In this document: positions 42,420 to 50,739 of the stretch, one piece after another
Layout: every line of letters starts with the position of its first letter
Position numbering within the stretch: position 1 is the first letter of the stretch
Assembly: GCA_001770655.1 (NCBI GenBank)
Contig: MERQ01000058.1
Location: 37,281-101,280 of the forward strand
Source: Betaproteobacteria bacterium RIFCSPLOWO2_12_FULL_68_20
Lineage (GTDB): Bacteria; Pseudomonadota; Gammaproteobacteria; Burkholderiales; SG8-39
Length of the DNA: 64,000 nucleotides
Direction: 5' to 3'
Translations under genes and position numbers: made by a program
Notes under the pieces: generated by a model
Seen by the model: only the letters and a program-made list of their open reading frames with translations
Told to the model about the DNA's origin: nothing
Database searches by the model: none

Positions 42420-44720
42420 TTATTTCCGCTCGGAGCTCGTGATCGCCGCCCAGACGCGGGCGGGCGTGCAAGGAAGATCGAGGTGATGGATGCCGAGCGG
42501 CCGCAGCGCGTCGATCACTGCGTTCGCGAGCGCCGGGACCGCGCCGGTGGTCCCCGCCTCGCCTGCGCCCTTGGCGCCGAGCGGATTGCCGGGTGACGGC
42601 ACCGAGTGGTCGAACAGCTCGAACATCGGCTGCTCGTCGGCGCGCGGCATCGCGTAGTCCATGAAGGAGCCGGTGAGCAGCTGGCCGCTCGCGCGGTCAT
42701 AGACGCAGTGCTCGGCGAGCACCTGCCCGATGCCCTGCACGATGCCGCCGTGCAATTGCCCTTCGAGCAGCGCGTGGTTGATGATCCGGCCGCAGTCGTC
42801 CACGGCGACATAGCGCACCACGTCGATCTCTCCGGTCTCCGGATCGATCTCGACCTCGGCGACGTGCGCCCCGCCTGGAAACGACCGCGGCGTCGGAATC
42901 GAGCCGAGCGTATCGAGCGGATGCGGCGAGGCCCCGGAGTAGCGTCGCACGATCTCCTCGAAGGCGATCGCGACGTCGGTGCCCCTGACCCGGTATCGGC
43001 CGCCGGAGAACTCGAGATCCCGCGCCGCGACTTCCAGCTCCTTCGCCGCGAGATCGAGGCCCTTGCGCACCACCTCGCGCGCGCTCGCAGCGAGCGCTCC
43101 GCCGTGCGCCATCACCGAGCGTGAGCCGATGGTGCCCTCGCCCGCCAGCGCCGGCCCACCGGGATCGCTCGCGCGCAGCGTGATTTTCTCCGCGTCGATG
43201 CCGAGCTCCGCGGCGACGATCTCGGGGAACACGGTTTCGTGCCCCTGTCCGGACGGTCCCGACAGAACGTAAAGCGTCGCGTTCCCCGAATCGCCGAACC
43301 TGATCGCCGCCTCCTCCTTCGGCAGGCCGCCCGCGCCGGAGGGCTCGATGAACACCGCGCAGCCGATGCCGCGCAATTTGCCCCTCGCGGCCGACCGCTT
43401 GCGCCTCGTGTCGAACGAATCCCACTGCGATCTGCCGATGGCCTCCTCCAGCTCGCCGGGCGGATCCCCGCTGTCGTAGGTCGCCGTCGGCGTCTGGTAC
43501 GGAAACGCCTCCTTCGGAATCAGGTTGCGGCGGCGCAGCTCGACGCGGTCCATTCCCGTCTCGCGCGCCGCCTCGTCCACCAGGCGCTCGACGATGTAGG
43601 CCACGTTCGGGCGCGCGGCGCCGCGGTACGCGGTGGTCGGGGTGGTGTTGCTGAGCGCGAGGCGGTGCCGTCCGTAGACGGCCGGGATGCGGTAGGCGTT
43701 GACCGCGTGTATCCCCGGGGTGAGCGTGTTGATGAGGGGGCCGGGCTGCGAGAGATAGGCGCCGGCGTTCACGAACCACTGGAAGCGGATGGCGAGGAAG
43801 CGTCCGTCACGGTCGAGCGCGAGCTCTCCGGCGAGCTTCGCGCCGCGGCCATGGTAGTCGGAGAGCATCGTCTCGGCGCGCGAGCCGACCCATTTCACCG
43901 GCCTGCCCAGCTGCTTCGCCGCGAGCATCACCGCGAAGTACTCCGGATACGCGTCGGAGCGGATGCCGAAGGCGCCGCCGACGTCGATCGGTCGCACGCG
44001 GAAGCGCTCCTCCGGCAGGCCGAACGCTCCGGTGAGGCAGCCCAGCGACAGCGTCATGCCCTGGCTGCTCACATGGAGATCGTAGATTCCGCTCGCCGCG
44101 TCGTAGGCCGCGAGGCATGCCTTCGGCTCCATCGGGTTCCCGACCAGCCGCTGGCTGTCGAGCGCGAGGCGGGTGACGTGCGCCGCGCCTCCGAACGCGG
44201 CGTCCGTCGCGCCTTCGTCGCCGTACTCGTAGTCGAAGCAGAGGTTGCCGGGTATGTCGGGGTAGAGCTGCGGCGCTCCCGGCGCGAGCGCCTCCTCGGC
44301 ATCGACGACGTGCGGCAGATCCCGATATTCGACGCCGATTCGCTCGGCCGCGTCCTGCGCCGCGTGCGCGGATTCCGCGACCACCAGCGCCACCTCCTGT
44401 CCGACGAAGCGGACGCGGCGGTTGGCCAGCGCGTCGCGGTGCGGCACCTTGATCCGCATGCCGCCGCGGCCCGGATACCTGACCAGCGGCGGCGGGGTCT
44501 TCAGGCCCGCCGCGGCAGTATCGGCGCCGGTGAGCACCGCCACCACGCCGGGCGAGGCGAGCGCCGCGGCCGCGTCGATCGAGACGATCTCGGCGTGCGC
44601 GCGGTCGGAGCGCAGGAAGTGCGCGTGGAGCTGGCCGGGCAGGTTCCAGTCGGCGGTGAAGCGGCCCTGCCCGGTGAGCAGGCGCGCGTCCTCGCGCCGC
44701 CCCTCGAAGCGGCGGCTCAC
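42420..44720 (-). CDS. Molybdenum hydroxylase large subunit (CoxL/xanthine dehydrogenase family)
   Basis: A 766-residue molybdopterin-binding subunit. RREDARLLTGQGRFTAD and the small N-terminal domain precede the Moco-binding parts: PIDVGGAFGIRS, TTAYRGAARPNVAYIVERLVD, PSGQGHETVFPEIVA and GAKGAGEAGTTGAVPALANAVID with the active-site glutamate in GEAG. No selenocysteine or Cys-loop of CO dehydrogenase (VAYRCSFR) is present; the loop reads TAYRGAAR, so it is not an aerobic CO dehydrogenase. The Fe-S and FAD subunits are not next to it. GTG start overlaps nothing but its stop side is close to LigI. Confidence 0.9.
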   Translation of the reverse strand: MSRRFEGRREDARLLTGQGRFTADWNLPGQLHAHFLRSDRAHAEIVSIDAAAALASPGVVAVLTGADTAAAGLKTPPPLVRYPGRGGMRIKVPHRDALANRRVRFVGQEVALVVAESAHAAQDAAERIGVEYRDLPHVVDAEEALAPGAPQLYPDIPGNLCFDYEYGDEGATDAAFGGAAHVTRLALDSQRLVGNPMEPKACLAAYDAASGIYDLHVSSQGMTLSLGCLTGAFGLPEERFRVRPIDVGGAFGIRSDAYPEYFAVMLAAKQLGRPVKWVGSRAETMLSDYHGRGAKLAGELALDRDGRFLAIRFQWFVNAGAYLSQPGPLINTLTPGIHAVNAYRIPAVYGRHRLALSNTTPTTAYRGAARPNVAYIVERLVDEAARETGMDRVELRRRNLIPKEAFPYQTPTATYDSGDPPGELEEAIGRSQWDSFDTRRKRSAARGKLRGIGCAVFIEPSGAGGLPKEEAAIRFGDSGNATLYVLSGPSGQGHETVFPEIVAAELGIDAEKITLRASDPGGPALAGEGTIGSRSVMAHGGALAASAREVVRKGLDLAAKELEVAARDLEFSGGRYRVRGTDVAIAFEEIVRRYSGASPHPLDTLGSIPTPRSFPGGAHVAEVEIDPETGEIDVVRYVAVDDCGRIINHALLEGQLHGGIVQGIGQVLAEHCVYDRASGQLLTGSFMDYAMPRADEQPMFELFDHSVPSPGNPLGAKGAGEAGTTGAVPALANAVIDALRPLGIHHLDLPCTPARVWAAITSSERK

Positions 44721-45088
44721 GCCGGAATCGGGGTCGCCTGCCAGGCGACGAACTTCCAGCCCTGAGGCGTGCGCGTCCAGGCGGCGAGGTAGCGCAGCCT
44801 GAGCGAGCGCGGCTGGCCGCCGACCTCCGCCTCGATCGCCGCCTCGGCGCTGACGAGCGCGGTATCGCCGAAGACGCGCAGCTGCTGGCCGCCCGGCGCC
44901 ACGCTGCGGTAGCGGACCTTGCCCGAGCGCATCGACTCGAGCCAGCTCGCCTTCGTGTCCACCAGCGCGTTCGAATGCGTATAGACGAGCTGGTCGTGCG
45001 CCAGCTTCTCGAGAGCGGCGAAATCGCCGGACGTCATGGCGGCGAAGCGCTTCCCCTCCAGCCCAAGAATTTCCTGCTCGATGCTCAT
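44717..45088 (-). CDS. NTF2-like (SnoaL/DUF4440) family protein
   Basis: A 123-residue cone-shaped-fold protein. IEQEILGLEGKRFAAMTSGDFAALEKLAHDQLVYTHSNALVDTKASWLESMRSG and LRYLAAWTRTPQGWKFVAWQATPIP are typical for the DUF4440/NTF2-like group, which includes small isomerases, dehydratases and proteins of unknown role. ATG at 45088; its stop overlaps the GTG of the molybdo-subunit (GTGA), so the two are translated together. May act on the hydroxylated product. Confidence 0.83.
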   Translation of the reverse strand: MSIEQEILGLEGKRFAAMTSGDFAALEKLAHDQLVYTHSNALVDTKASWLESMRSGKVRYRSVAPGGQQLRVFGDTALVSAEAAIEAEVGGQPRSLRLRYLAAWTRTPQGWKFVAWQATPIPA

Positions 45089-45101
45089 GTGCCTTTCCTT
45101 T

Positions 45102-45147
45102 CCCCTCCTCGCCGAGGAGGGGTGCCGCCGCAGGCGGCGGGGTGGTG
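45102..45147 (-). repeat. GC-rich hairpin repeat, copy 2
   Basis: CCCCTCCTCGCCGAGGAGGGG and a CCGCCGCAGGCGGCGG stem, ending GGTGGTG. The reverse complement matches copy 1 at 14541-14587 nearly base for base. With copy 3 (45166-45211), which is inverted relative to it, it makes a REPIN-like doublet between the NTF2-like and MetE-like genes. Confidence 0.75.
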
Positions 45148-45165
45148 TTTTGCTCGCGAACGATG

Positions 45166-45211
45166 CCACCACCCCGGCGCTTCGCGCCACCCCCTCCTTC
45201 GGGAGGAGGGG
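45166..45211 (+). repeat. GC-rich hairpin repeat, copy 3 (inverted partner)
   Basis: Starts CCACCACCCCGGCGC and contains CTCCTTCGGGAGGAGGGG hairpins; same order of hairpins as copy 1 and the mirror of copy 2, separated from it by 18 bases. It could also act as a transcription terminator for the MetE-like gene's downstream side. Confidence 0.7.
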
Positions 45212-45228
45212 AGAAAAACCCGCCGCGC

Positions 45229-46314
45229 TCATTGCCATACCTCGCGCGCGACTTCCACGACCCGCTCGAGCTTGCGCCACTGCTCTTCGAAGGACAGCGC
45301 GTTGCCGTGGTGCGTGCTCGAGAACCCGCACTGCGGCGAGAGGCAGAGGTCGTCGAGCGGCACGAACTTCGCCGCCTCTTCGATGCGGCGCTTGATCGAG
45401 TCCTTCGATTCGAGCTCTCCGGTCTTGGTGGTGACGAGCCCCAGCACCACTTTCTTCCCCTTCGGCAGCAGGCGCAGCGGCTCGAAGCCGCCGGCGCGCG
45501 CCGAGTCGAACTCCATGAAGAACGCGTCCACGTGCGTCGAAAACATCGCCTCCGCGACCGATTCGTAGCCGCCCTCGGCGACCCAGGCGCTGCGGAAGTT
45601 GCCGCGGCAGGTGTGCATGGTGATCGTCATGCCCTGCGGCCTGCCCTCGAGCGAGCCGTTTACCGCGTCGGCATAGATGCGCGGCAGCTTTTCCGGGTCG
45701 TCGCCGTTCCTGCGGCATTGCTCGCGGATCTTCGGGTCGCACAGGTAGGCGAAGGACACGTCGTCGAGCTGAAGGTAGGTGCAGCCGGCCGCCGCGAAGG
45801 CCGCGATCGCCGCGCGATGCGCCTTCGATGCATCGGCCCAGAACTCGTCGAGATCCGGATACACCTCGCGCGAGACGCCCGCGCGGCCGGGCCGCAGGTG
45901 CAACATGGCAGGCGACGGGATGGTCATCTTCGGGGTCTTGCGCGTCGTGCGCTTGAGGAACTCGAAGTGATCCACCATCACCGGCCGCGTGTAGCGCAGC
46001 TTCCCCGTCACGTTCGGGATCGGCGGCTGCTCGGTCGAGCCGGAGAAGCCCGGGCCGGACATCTGCTTGAGCGTCACGCCGCCCAGGCCCGACTGGAAGT
46101 CGAGGTGCCAGTAATCGCGCCGGAATTCGCCGTCGGTGATCGCCTCGAGGCCGATCGCCTCCTGCCTGGCGACCGCGTCGCGGATCGCGCGGTCCTCGGC
46201 CTCTCGCAGCGCTCCGGCGTCCAGCCCGCCGCGCTTGAATTCCGCGCGCGCCGCGGCGAGCTCGGGCGGGCGCAGCAGGCTTCCGACCTGGTCGGCGCGG
46301 AACGGCGGCGTCAT
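45229..46314 (-). CDS. MetE C-terminal-like methyltransferase family protein
   Basis: A 361-residue member of the cobalamin-independent methionine synthase C-terminal family. FRADQVGSLLRPPEL, AITDGEFRRDYW and YLQLDDVSFAYLCDP mark the barrel; zinc ligands appear in MHTCRGN (His, Cys) and LSPQCGFSS (Cys). It lacks the N-terminal folate domain of MetE, so either it is a core methionine synthase or methylates or demethylates another substrate. Distinct from the similar protein at 27581. Divergent from the GhrA-like gene at 46375. Confidence 0.87.
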   Translation of the reverse strand: MTPPFRADQVGSLLRPPELAAARAEFKRGGLDAGALREAEDRAIRDAVARQEAIGLEAITDGEFRRDYWHLDFQSGLGGVTLKQMSGPGFSGSTEQPPIPNVTGKLRYTRPVMVDHFEFLKRTTRKTPKMTIPSPAMLHLRPGRAGVSREVYPDLDEFWADASKAHRAAIAAFAAAGCTYLQLDDVSFAYLCDPKIREQCRRNGDDPEKLPRIYADAVNGSLEGRPQGMTITMHTCRGNFRSAWVAEGGYESVAEAMFSTHVDAFFMEFDSARAGGFEPLRLLPKGKKVVLGLVTTKTGELESKDSIKRRIEEAAKFVPLDDLCLSPQCGFSSTHHGNALSFEEQWRKLERVVEVAREVWQ

Positions 46315-46374
46315 CTGGTGGCCGGCAATGCTACCATCGCCGCGCCGGGCCGCAGCTTACCGGTTCGCCCCGCG

Positions 46375-47295
46375 GTGGACATCGTTTTCGCCTCGCAGAT
46401 CGAGTCGCCCGAATCGTGGCTGCCGCGCCTGCGCGATGCGCTGCCGGGAGACCGCTTCCACGTCTGGCCCGACGTTCCCGACCTTCAAGCCGTGCGGGTC
46501 GCGCTCGTCGGAGAGCCGCCGGCCGGAGCGCTAGGGACACTTCCCAACCTCAAGCTCATCCAGTCGCTGTGGATGGGAGTGGACGGCCTGCTCGCCGACG
46601 CGACGCTGCCGTGCGGCGTGCCGATCGCGCGCATGGTGGACGCGGGCATGGTGGCAGCGATGGCGGAAACCGTTCTCGTTCATGTGCTCGACTGGCACCG
46701 GCATCTCTACCGCTATCGCGCGCACCAGTCCGAAAGCATCTGGCGCAGGCACAGGCAGTACCTCGCCTCCGACCGCACCGTCGGGTTGCTCGGTCTGGGA
46801 GCCCTCGGCCATGAGGCGGCGCGCCGGCTGCTCTCGTTCGGCTTCAAGGTGTGCGGCTGGAGCCGCAGGCCGAAGCGGCTCGAGGGCATCGAATCGTTCA
46901 CCGACCTGGACGAGGTGCTGCGGCGCAGCCAGGTGCTGGTGTGCCTGCTGCCCCTCACCGCGCAGACTCGCGGCGTGCTGAACGCCGCCGCGTTCGCGAA
47001 GATGCCCGAGCACTCTTGCGTGATCAACATCGCGCGCGGCGGGCACGTCGTCGAGCGCGACCTGCTCGGCGCGCTCGACTCGGGCCACCTCGCGCACGCC
47101 TACCTGGACGTCTTCGAGACCGAGCCGCTGCCGGCGGCGCATCCGTTCTGGCGCCATCCCGGTGTGACGCTCACCCCGCACTGCGCCGCGCTCACCGAGC
47201 CGAGAACGGCGGTGCCGGTCCTGGTCGAGAACATCGAGCGTGTGCGGCGCGGCGACCCGCCGCTCAATCTGGTCGATCGCGCCGCGGGCTACTAA
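46375..47295 (+). CDS. D-2-hydroxyacid dehydrogenase (GhrA-like)
   Basis: A 306-residue dehydrogenase, similar in length and layout to glyoxylate/hydroxypyruvate reductase A. Rossmann loop TVGLLGLGALGHEAARRLLSFGFKVCGWSR, catalytic arginine in INIARGGHVVE and histidine in LTPHCAALT. GTG at 46375 (reading VDIVFASQ) is the most natural start; no clear ribosome site is seen, and a GTG further upstream in the same frame is possible. Would reduce glyoxylate or another 2-oxoacid. Confidence 0.85.
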   Translation: MDIVFASQIESPESWLPRLRDALPGDRFHVWPDVPDLQAVRVALVGEPPAGALGTLPNLKLIQSLWMGVDGLLADATLPCGVPIARMVDAGMVAAMAETVLVHVLDWHRHLYRYRAHQSESIWRRHRQYLASDRTVGLLGLGALGHEAARRLLSFGFKVCGWSRRPKRLEGIESFTDLDEVLRRSQVLVCLLPLTAQTRGVLNAAAFAKMPEHSCVINIARGGHVVERDLLGALDSGHLAHAYLDVFETEPLPAAHPFWRHPGVTLTPHCAALTEPRTAVPVLVENIERVRRGDPPLNLVDRAAGY

Positions 47296-47311
47296 TTAAT
47301 TAGGCGTCCCG

Positions 47312-47701
47312 CTACAGCGCTTCGACCTCGCGGGCCGTGATGCGGCGGGCGCGCTTCGCGAGCCGCGCGTCGAAGGTCACGAACGCCTCGGCAGCCGCCG
47401 CGGACGCCAGGTGAAGCGCGTCGGCGAAATCGAGCCCCGCCTCGAACCAATCGAGCGCCTGTGCCACCGCCTGCGCGTTGTCCAGGGCGACGTTCGCCAG
47501 GCCGAGCAGCTTGCGCAGCGAGGCCGCGATGACCGCGGGTCCGATATCGTAGGCGCCGCGCAGGACCCATTCCGTCTCGAGCAGCACGCTCGGCATGACG
47601 AGCGCGGTGCGCGTTTCGATCAGCTTGCGCGCGCGCCGCGTCTGCTGCGGATCGTCGTCCACCAGCAAACGGACGACGACGTTGGTGTCGAGCGCGATCA
47701 C
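47312..47701 (-). CDS. PIN-domain toxin (VapC-like)
   Basis: A 129-residue PIN nuclease. IALDTNVVVRLLVDDDP has the first acidic residue, LLETEWVLRG the second (Glu), and DFADALHLASA and FVTFDARLAKRA the remaining acidic positions. The ATG overlaps the antitoxin stop by 4 bases. VapC-type toxins cut tRNA or rRNA. Complete module with the AbrB-type antitoxin. Confidence 0.9.
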   Translation of the reverse strand: MIALDTNVVVRLLVDDDPQQTRRARKLIETRTALVMPSVLLETEWVLRGAYDIGPAVIAASLRKLLGLANVALDNAQAVAQALDWFEAGLDFADALHLASAAAAEAFVTFDARLAKRARRITAREVEAL

Positions 47702-47949
47702 CTGCGCCTGCGCGCTTCGCGCAGGATCGCGTTCTCCATGTCCTTCAGCGTCTTGCGCGGCCCCTTGTAGCCGGCCGAGCCGATCACTTCATCGAGCCTG
47801 GTCTCGGCGAACGGCTTGAGCGGCCGCAGCAACACCCCCTCGGGACGATCCTCGACCGCAAGCTCAGTTCCGGGCTTCCACCTGCGGGCCGCTCGGATCG
47901 CCCTGGGCAGTACGAGCTGCCCCTTGCTGGAAAGCTTGGTAGTCTCCAT
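47698..47949 (-). CDS. AbrB/MazE-type antitoxin
   Basis: An 83-residue protein. TTKLSSKGQLVLPRAIRAARRWKPGTELAVEDRPEGVLLRPL is a swapped-hairpin AbrB DNA-binding domain (residues 3-45), and the tail LDEVIGSAGYKGPRKTLKDMENAI would wrap the PIN toxin encoded immediately downstream. The sequence just upstream, GTAAGAC-GAAC-GTAAGAC, is a direct repeat that may be its operator. Confidence 0.9.
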   Translation of the reverse strand: METTKLSSKGQLVLPRAIRAARRWKPGTELAVEDRPEGVLLRPLKPFAETRLDEVIGSAGYKGPRKTLKDMENAILREARRRR

Positions 47950-47957
47950 GGCGACCT

Positions 47958-47980
47958 CAAGGTAAGACGAACGTAAGACA
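47958..47980 (-). promoter_or_regulatory. Direct repeat upstream of the AbrB-type antitoxin
   Basis: GTAAGACGAACGTAAGACAT shows two GTAAGAC units 11 bases apart, 12-30 bases before the antitoxin start. Tandem half-sites near the start of AbrB-type antitoxin genes often serve autoregulation. Short and by eye only. Confidence 0.35.
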
Positions 47981-48022
47981 TGGTACCCTGTGAAGCGCTG
48001 GCGCGCAACGGGGCGATGCCGC

Positions 48023-49009
48023 TCAGCGCCTGAGCCAGCGCCGCGTCGGGAACAGGTGCAGGTCGAAGCGCGCCGCGACCCAGCCCCACAGCCCCTGCGG
48101 CGCGTAAAGCATCACCACCACCGCGATCGCGCCGAGCGCGATCAGGTACCAGGTGCCGAAGGTGGCGAGCGTCTCGCGCAGCGCGAAGAAAAGCAGCGTG
48201 CCGACGATCGGTCCCTCGATGGTGCCGATGCCGCCGATGACGACGATGAAGATCACGTACGCTGTCCAGCTCACGTCGAAGGCGGCGTTCGGCGAGATGC
48301 GCAGGATGTTCATGTAGTAGATCGCGCCGACGACGCCGAACCCCGCCGCCGAGACGATGTACACCCAGAGCTTGGTGAACGCGACGTCGACCCCCTGGCT
48401 CGCCGAGGCGACTTCGCTGTCGCGGATCGCGGTGAGCGCCAGGCCGTGCCGCGAGCGCAGCAGCAGATACACCGCAGCGACCGCGGCGACCGCAGCGGAG
48501 AGCGCCATCCAGTAGGCGAACGGCTCGCGCGTCGCGCGCGGGATCGCGGCCATCGCCATCAGGCTCTGCCCCGAGCCCCCGCCGAGCATGGAAACGTTCG
48601 CGAGCAGCAGGCGGAACACCTCGGCGAGCGCCCAGGTGCCGATGGCGAAATAGCCGCCCTGCAACCGAAACAGCAGCTTCGCGGCGGGCCAGGCCACCAG
48701 CGCCGCAGCCAGGCCCGCGAGCGGCACGCACAGGAACGGGTTCACTCCGCCGTGATTCGCCAGCGCGAAAAGAAGGTAGCCGCCGAGGCCGAGGAACGCC
48801 TGGTGCCCGATCGACACCAGCCCGCCGTAGCCGGCGAGCAGGTTCCACATCTGCGCCATGACGAGGAAGCTGAAGAATTCGATCGCGAGGCGCATCGTCC
48901 CCGAATCGGACCACCACGGGAGGGTCGCGCCCGCGGCGAGCGCTGCCGCGGCGAGCCCCGCGCCGAAGCGGCTCGCGCGCGTAGCGCGGACGACGACCGG
49001 TGCGCTCAC
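48023..49009 (-). CDS. livM: Branched-chain amino acid-type ABC permease (LivM)
   Basis: A 328-residue membrane protein with about nine to ten hydrophobic helices. LLAGYGGLVSIGHQAFLGLGGY, GYFAIGTWALAEVFRLL, GLALTAIRDSEVASASQGVDV (cytoplasmic coupling loop) and YVIFIVVIGGIGTIEGPIVGTLLF are LivM hallmarks. The GTG overlaps the LivH stop. Takes up branched-chain amino acids or, in catabolic clusters, aromatic acids or amides. No periplasmic binding protein is linked and LivG is broken, so function is doubtful. Confidence 0.9.
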   Translation of the reverse strand: MSAPVVVRATRASRFGAGLAAAALAAGATLPWWSDSGTMRLAIEFFSFLVMAQMWNLLAGYGGLVSIGHQAFLGLGGYLLFALANHGGVNPFLCVPLAGLAAALVAWPAAKLLFRLQGGYFAIGTWALAEVFRLLLANVSMLGGGSGQSLMAMAAIPRATREPFAYWMALSAAVAAVAAVYLLLRSRHGLALTAIRDSEVASASQGVDVAFTKLWVYIVSAAGFGVVGAIYYMNILRISPNAAFDVSWTAYVIFIVVIGGIGTIEGPIVGTLLFFALRETLATFGTWYLIALGAIAVVVMLYAPQGLWGWVAARFDLHLFPTRRWLRR

Positions 49010-49875
49010 CGCGTCCTCGGGAAAAGGCCTTGCGGGCGAATCAGCAGCACGGCGAGGAACACCAGGTGGCCGAACAGCAGCCCCCATCCCGGATCGATGC
49101 GGAAGCCCACCGTCTGCGCGACGCCGAGCAGGATGCCGCCGGCGAACGTTCCCCAGAACGACCCCAGCCCGCCGATCACCACCGCCTCGAACGCGAACAG
49201 CAGGTAGGCCGGCCCGTCGGTCGGCGAGAACGAGGTGCGCATTCCCAGCAGTACGCCTGCGAGCGCCATCAGCGCGAGCGCCAGCGCCATCGCGAGCGCG
49301 TAGGTGTGCCGCTGGTCCACTCCCATCAACTGCACCGTTTCCGGGTCGTCGGAGGCCGCGCGCATTTCGCGGCCGAGCGCCGTGCGCGAGAAAAGCAACT
49401 GCAGCGCCAGCACGAGCACGAGCGCCGCCACGAATACGCCGAGCGGGAACCAGCCGACGGCGATCGACTCGCCCAGGCGCAGGCTCGCCGTTGTAAGCGT
49501 CTCGGCGCGCAGTGCCTTCGAATCGGCCGAGAAGCCCTCGAGCAGCAGGTTCTGGATCACGATCGAAAGACCGAAGGTCACAAGCAGCGGCGGCAGCAGG
49601 CCCTTGCCGAGCGTTGCGTTGAGCACGCCGCGCTGCAGCCAGTAGCCGCCGAGCGCGAGAACCGCGATCACGAGCGGCGCCGCGGCGAGCGGATGCAGCC
49701 CCGTGCTTTCCGCGAGCACCAGCGCCGCGTAGGCGCCGAGCAGGATGAAATCGCCGTGCGCGAGGTTGACCAGCCGCATCACCCCCCAGATGAGCGCGAG
49801 CCCCATGGCGAACATCGCGTACAGGCCGCCGAGCAGCACGCCCTGCAGCACCGTGTCGAGCCACTCGAGCAGCAC
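49006..49875 (-). CDS. livH: Branched-chain amino acid-type ABC permease (LivH)
   Basis: A 289-residue permease. LQGVLLGGLYAMFAMGLALIWGVMRLVNLAHGDF at the N-terminus and GREMRAASDDPETVQLMGVD (coupling loop) with AFEAVVIGGLGSFWGTFAGGILLG are diagnostic. GTG start at 49875, one base after the LivF stop codon. Complete. Confidence 0.92.
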   Translation of the reverse strand: MLLEWLDTVLQGVLLGGLYAMFAMGLALIWGVMRLVNLAHGDFILLGAYAALVLAESTGLHPLAAAPLVIAVLALGGYWLQRGVLNATLGKGLLPPLLVTFGLSIVIQNLLLEGFSADSKALRAETLTTASLRLGESIAVGWFPLGVFVAALVLVLALQLLFSRTALGREMRAASDDPETVQLMGVDQRHTYALAMALALALMALAGVLLGMRTSFSPTDGPAYLLFAFEAVVIGGLGSFWGTFAGGILLGVAQTVGFRIDPGWGLLFGHLVFLAVLLIRPQGLFPRTR

Positions 49876-49876
49876 G

Positions 49877-50575
49877 CTAGATCCCGAAGTAGGCGCGCGA
49901 GATCGCCTCGCGCGTGAGCCCGCCCGCTGCGCCGGCGAGAGCGACGCGGCCGTGCTGGAGGCACACCACCCGGTGCGCGACGCCGAGCGCGATGCCGATG
50001 TCCTGCTCGACTACGACCAGCGACAGGCCTTCGCGCACCAGCCCCGGCAGAGCGTCGTAGATCGACTTCACGACGCGCGGCGCGAGGCCGAGCGATACCT
50101 CGTCGCACAGCAGCAGGCGCGGATTGCCCATCAGCGCGCGGCCGATCGCCGCCATCTGCTGCTCGCCTCCGGAAAGCTGAGTGGGGGCTGCACGCCTGCG
50201 CTCGCCGAGGCGCGGAAAGAGCGCGTACACGCGCTCGAGGTTCCAGCCGCCGCGCCTGAGCGTCGCGGCGCCCAGCAGCAGGTTCTCCTCGACCGACAAG
50301 CTGGGGAACAACCGCCGGCCCTCGGGAACCAGGCTGATGCCGCGCGCGGCGAGCCGATGCGCGGGCAGCCCGCCGACCGGCTCCCCCTCGAAGCGGATCG
50401 CCTCGCGCGGCGCGGCGTTCAGGCCCGCCACCGCGCGCAGGAATGTGGATTTGCCGGCGCCGTTGGCTCCGATCACCGCGACGATCTCGCCCGGCGCGAG
50501 ATCGAAATCGATGCCGAACAGCGCCTGGAAGTCGCCGTAGAACGCGGTGAGGCCCCTGGTCTCGAGCAGCTTCAC
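49877..50575 (-). CDS. livF: Branched-chain amino acid-type ABC ATPase (LivF)
   Basis: A 232-residue ATPase. Walker A GANGAGKST (about 37-45), Q-loop region VPEGRRLFPSLSVEENL, signature LSGGEQQMAAIGRALMG, Walker B LLLCDEVSLGLAP. The GTG at 50575 overlaps the stop of the livG tail, the normal operon junction. However, the frame is also open far upstream, through the livG tail in a non-native frame and into a truncated ligase from 51091, so a 404-residue hybrid could be made. Confidence 0.92.
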   Translation of the reverse strand: MKLLETRGLTAFYGDFQALFGIDFDLAPGEIVAVIGANGAGKSTFLRAVAGLNAAPREAIRFEGEPVGGLPAHRLAARGISLVPEGRRLFPSLSVEENLLLGAATLRRGGWNLERVYALFPRLGERRRAAPTQLSGGEQQMAAIGRALMGNPRLLLCDEVSLGLAPRVVKSIYDALPGLVREGLSLVVVEQDIGIALGVAHRVVCLQHGRVALAGAAGGLTREAISRAYFGI

Positions 50576-50720
50576 GCCTCGATCCCCTGCAGTTTCGCTT
50601 CTATTCCCATGTACACGCGCTGCACCTCGGCGCTCTCGATCACGGCGCGCGGCTCGCCGTCGGCGATCAGCCGGCCGAAATCGAGCACCGCGAGGCGCGA
50701 GGCACCCGCGACGAGCGCAT
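50572..50720 (-). pseudogene. livG: livG remnant (C-terminal about 49 codons)
   Basis: Reading back from TGA (50572-50574) gives ALVAGASRLAVLDFGRLIAD followed by GEPRAVIESAEVQRVYMGIE and AKLQGIEA, the end of a LivG ATPase. Upstream of about 50720 the frame meets a stop. A few further bases could be aligned as LPEPDM against the LVEHDM of LivG with a one-base gap, so the breakpoint may be nearer 50735. Walker A, Walker B and the signature are lost. Confidence 0.85.
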
Positions 50721-50739
50721 GTCAGGTTCTGGTAGCGGC

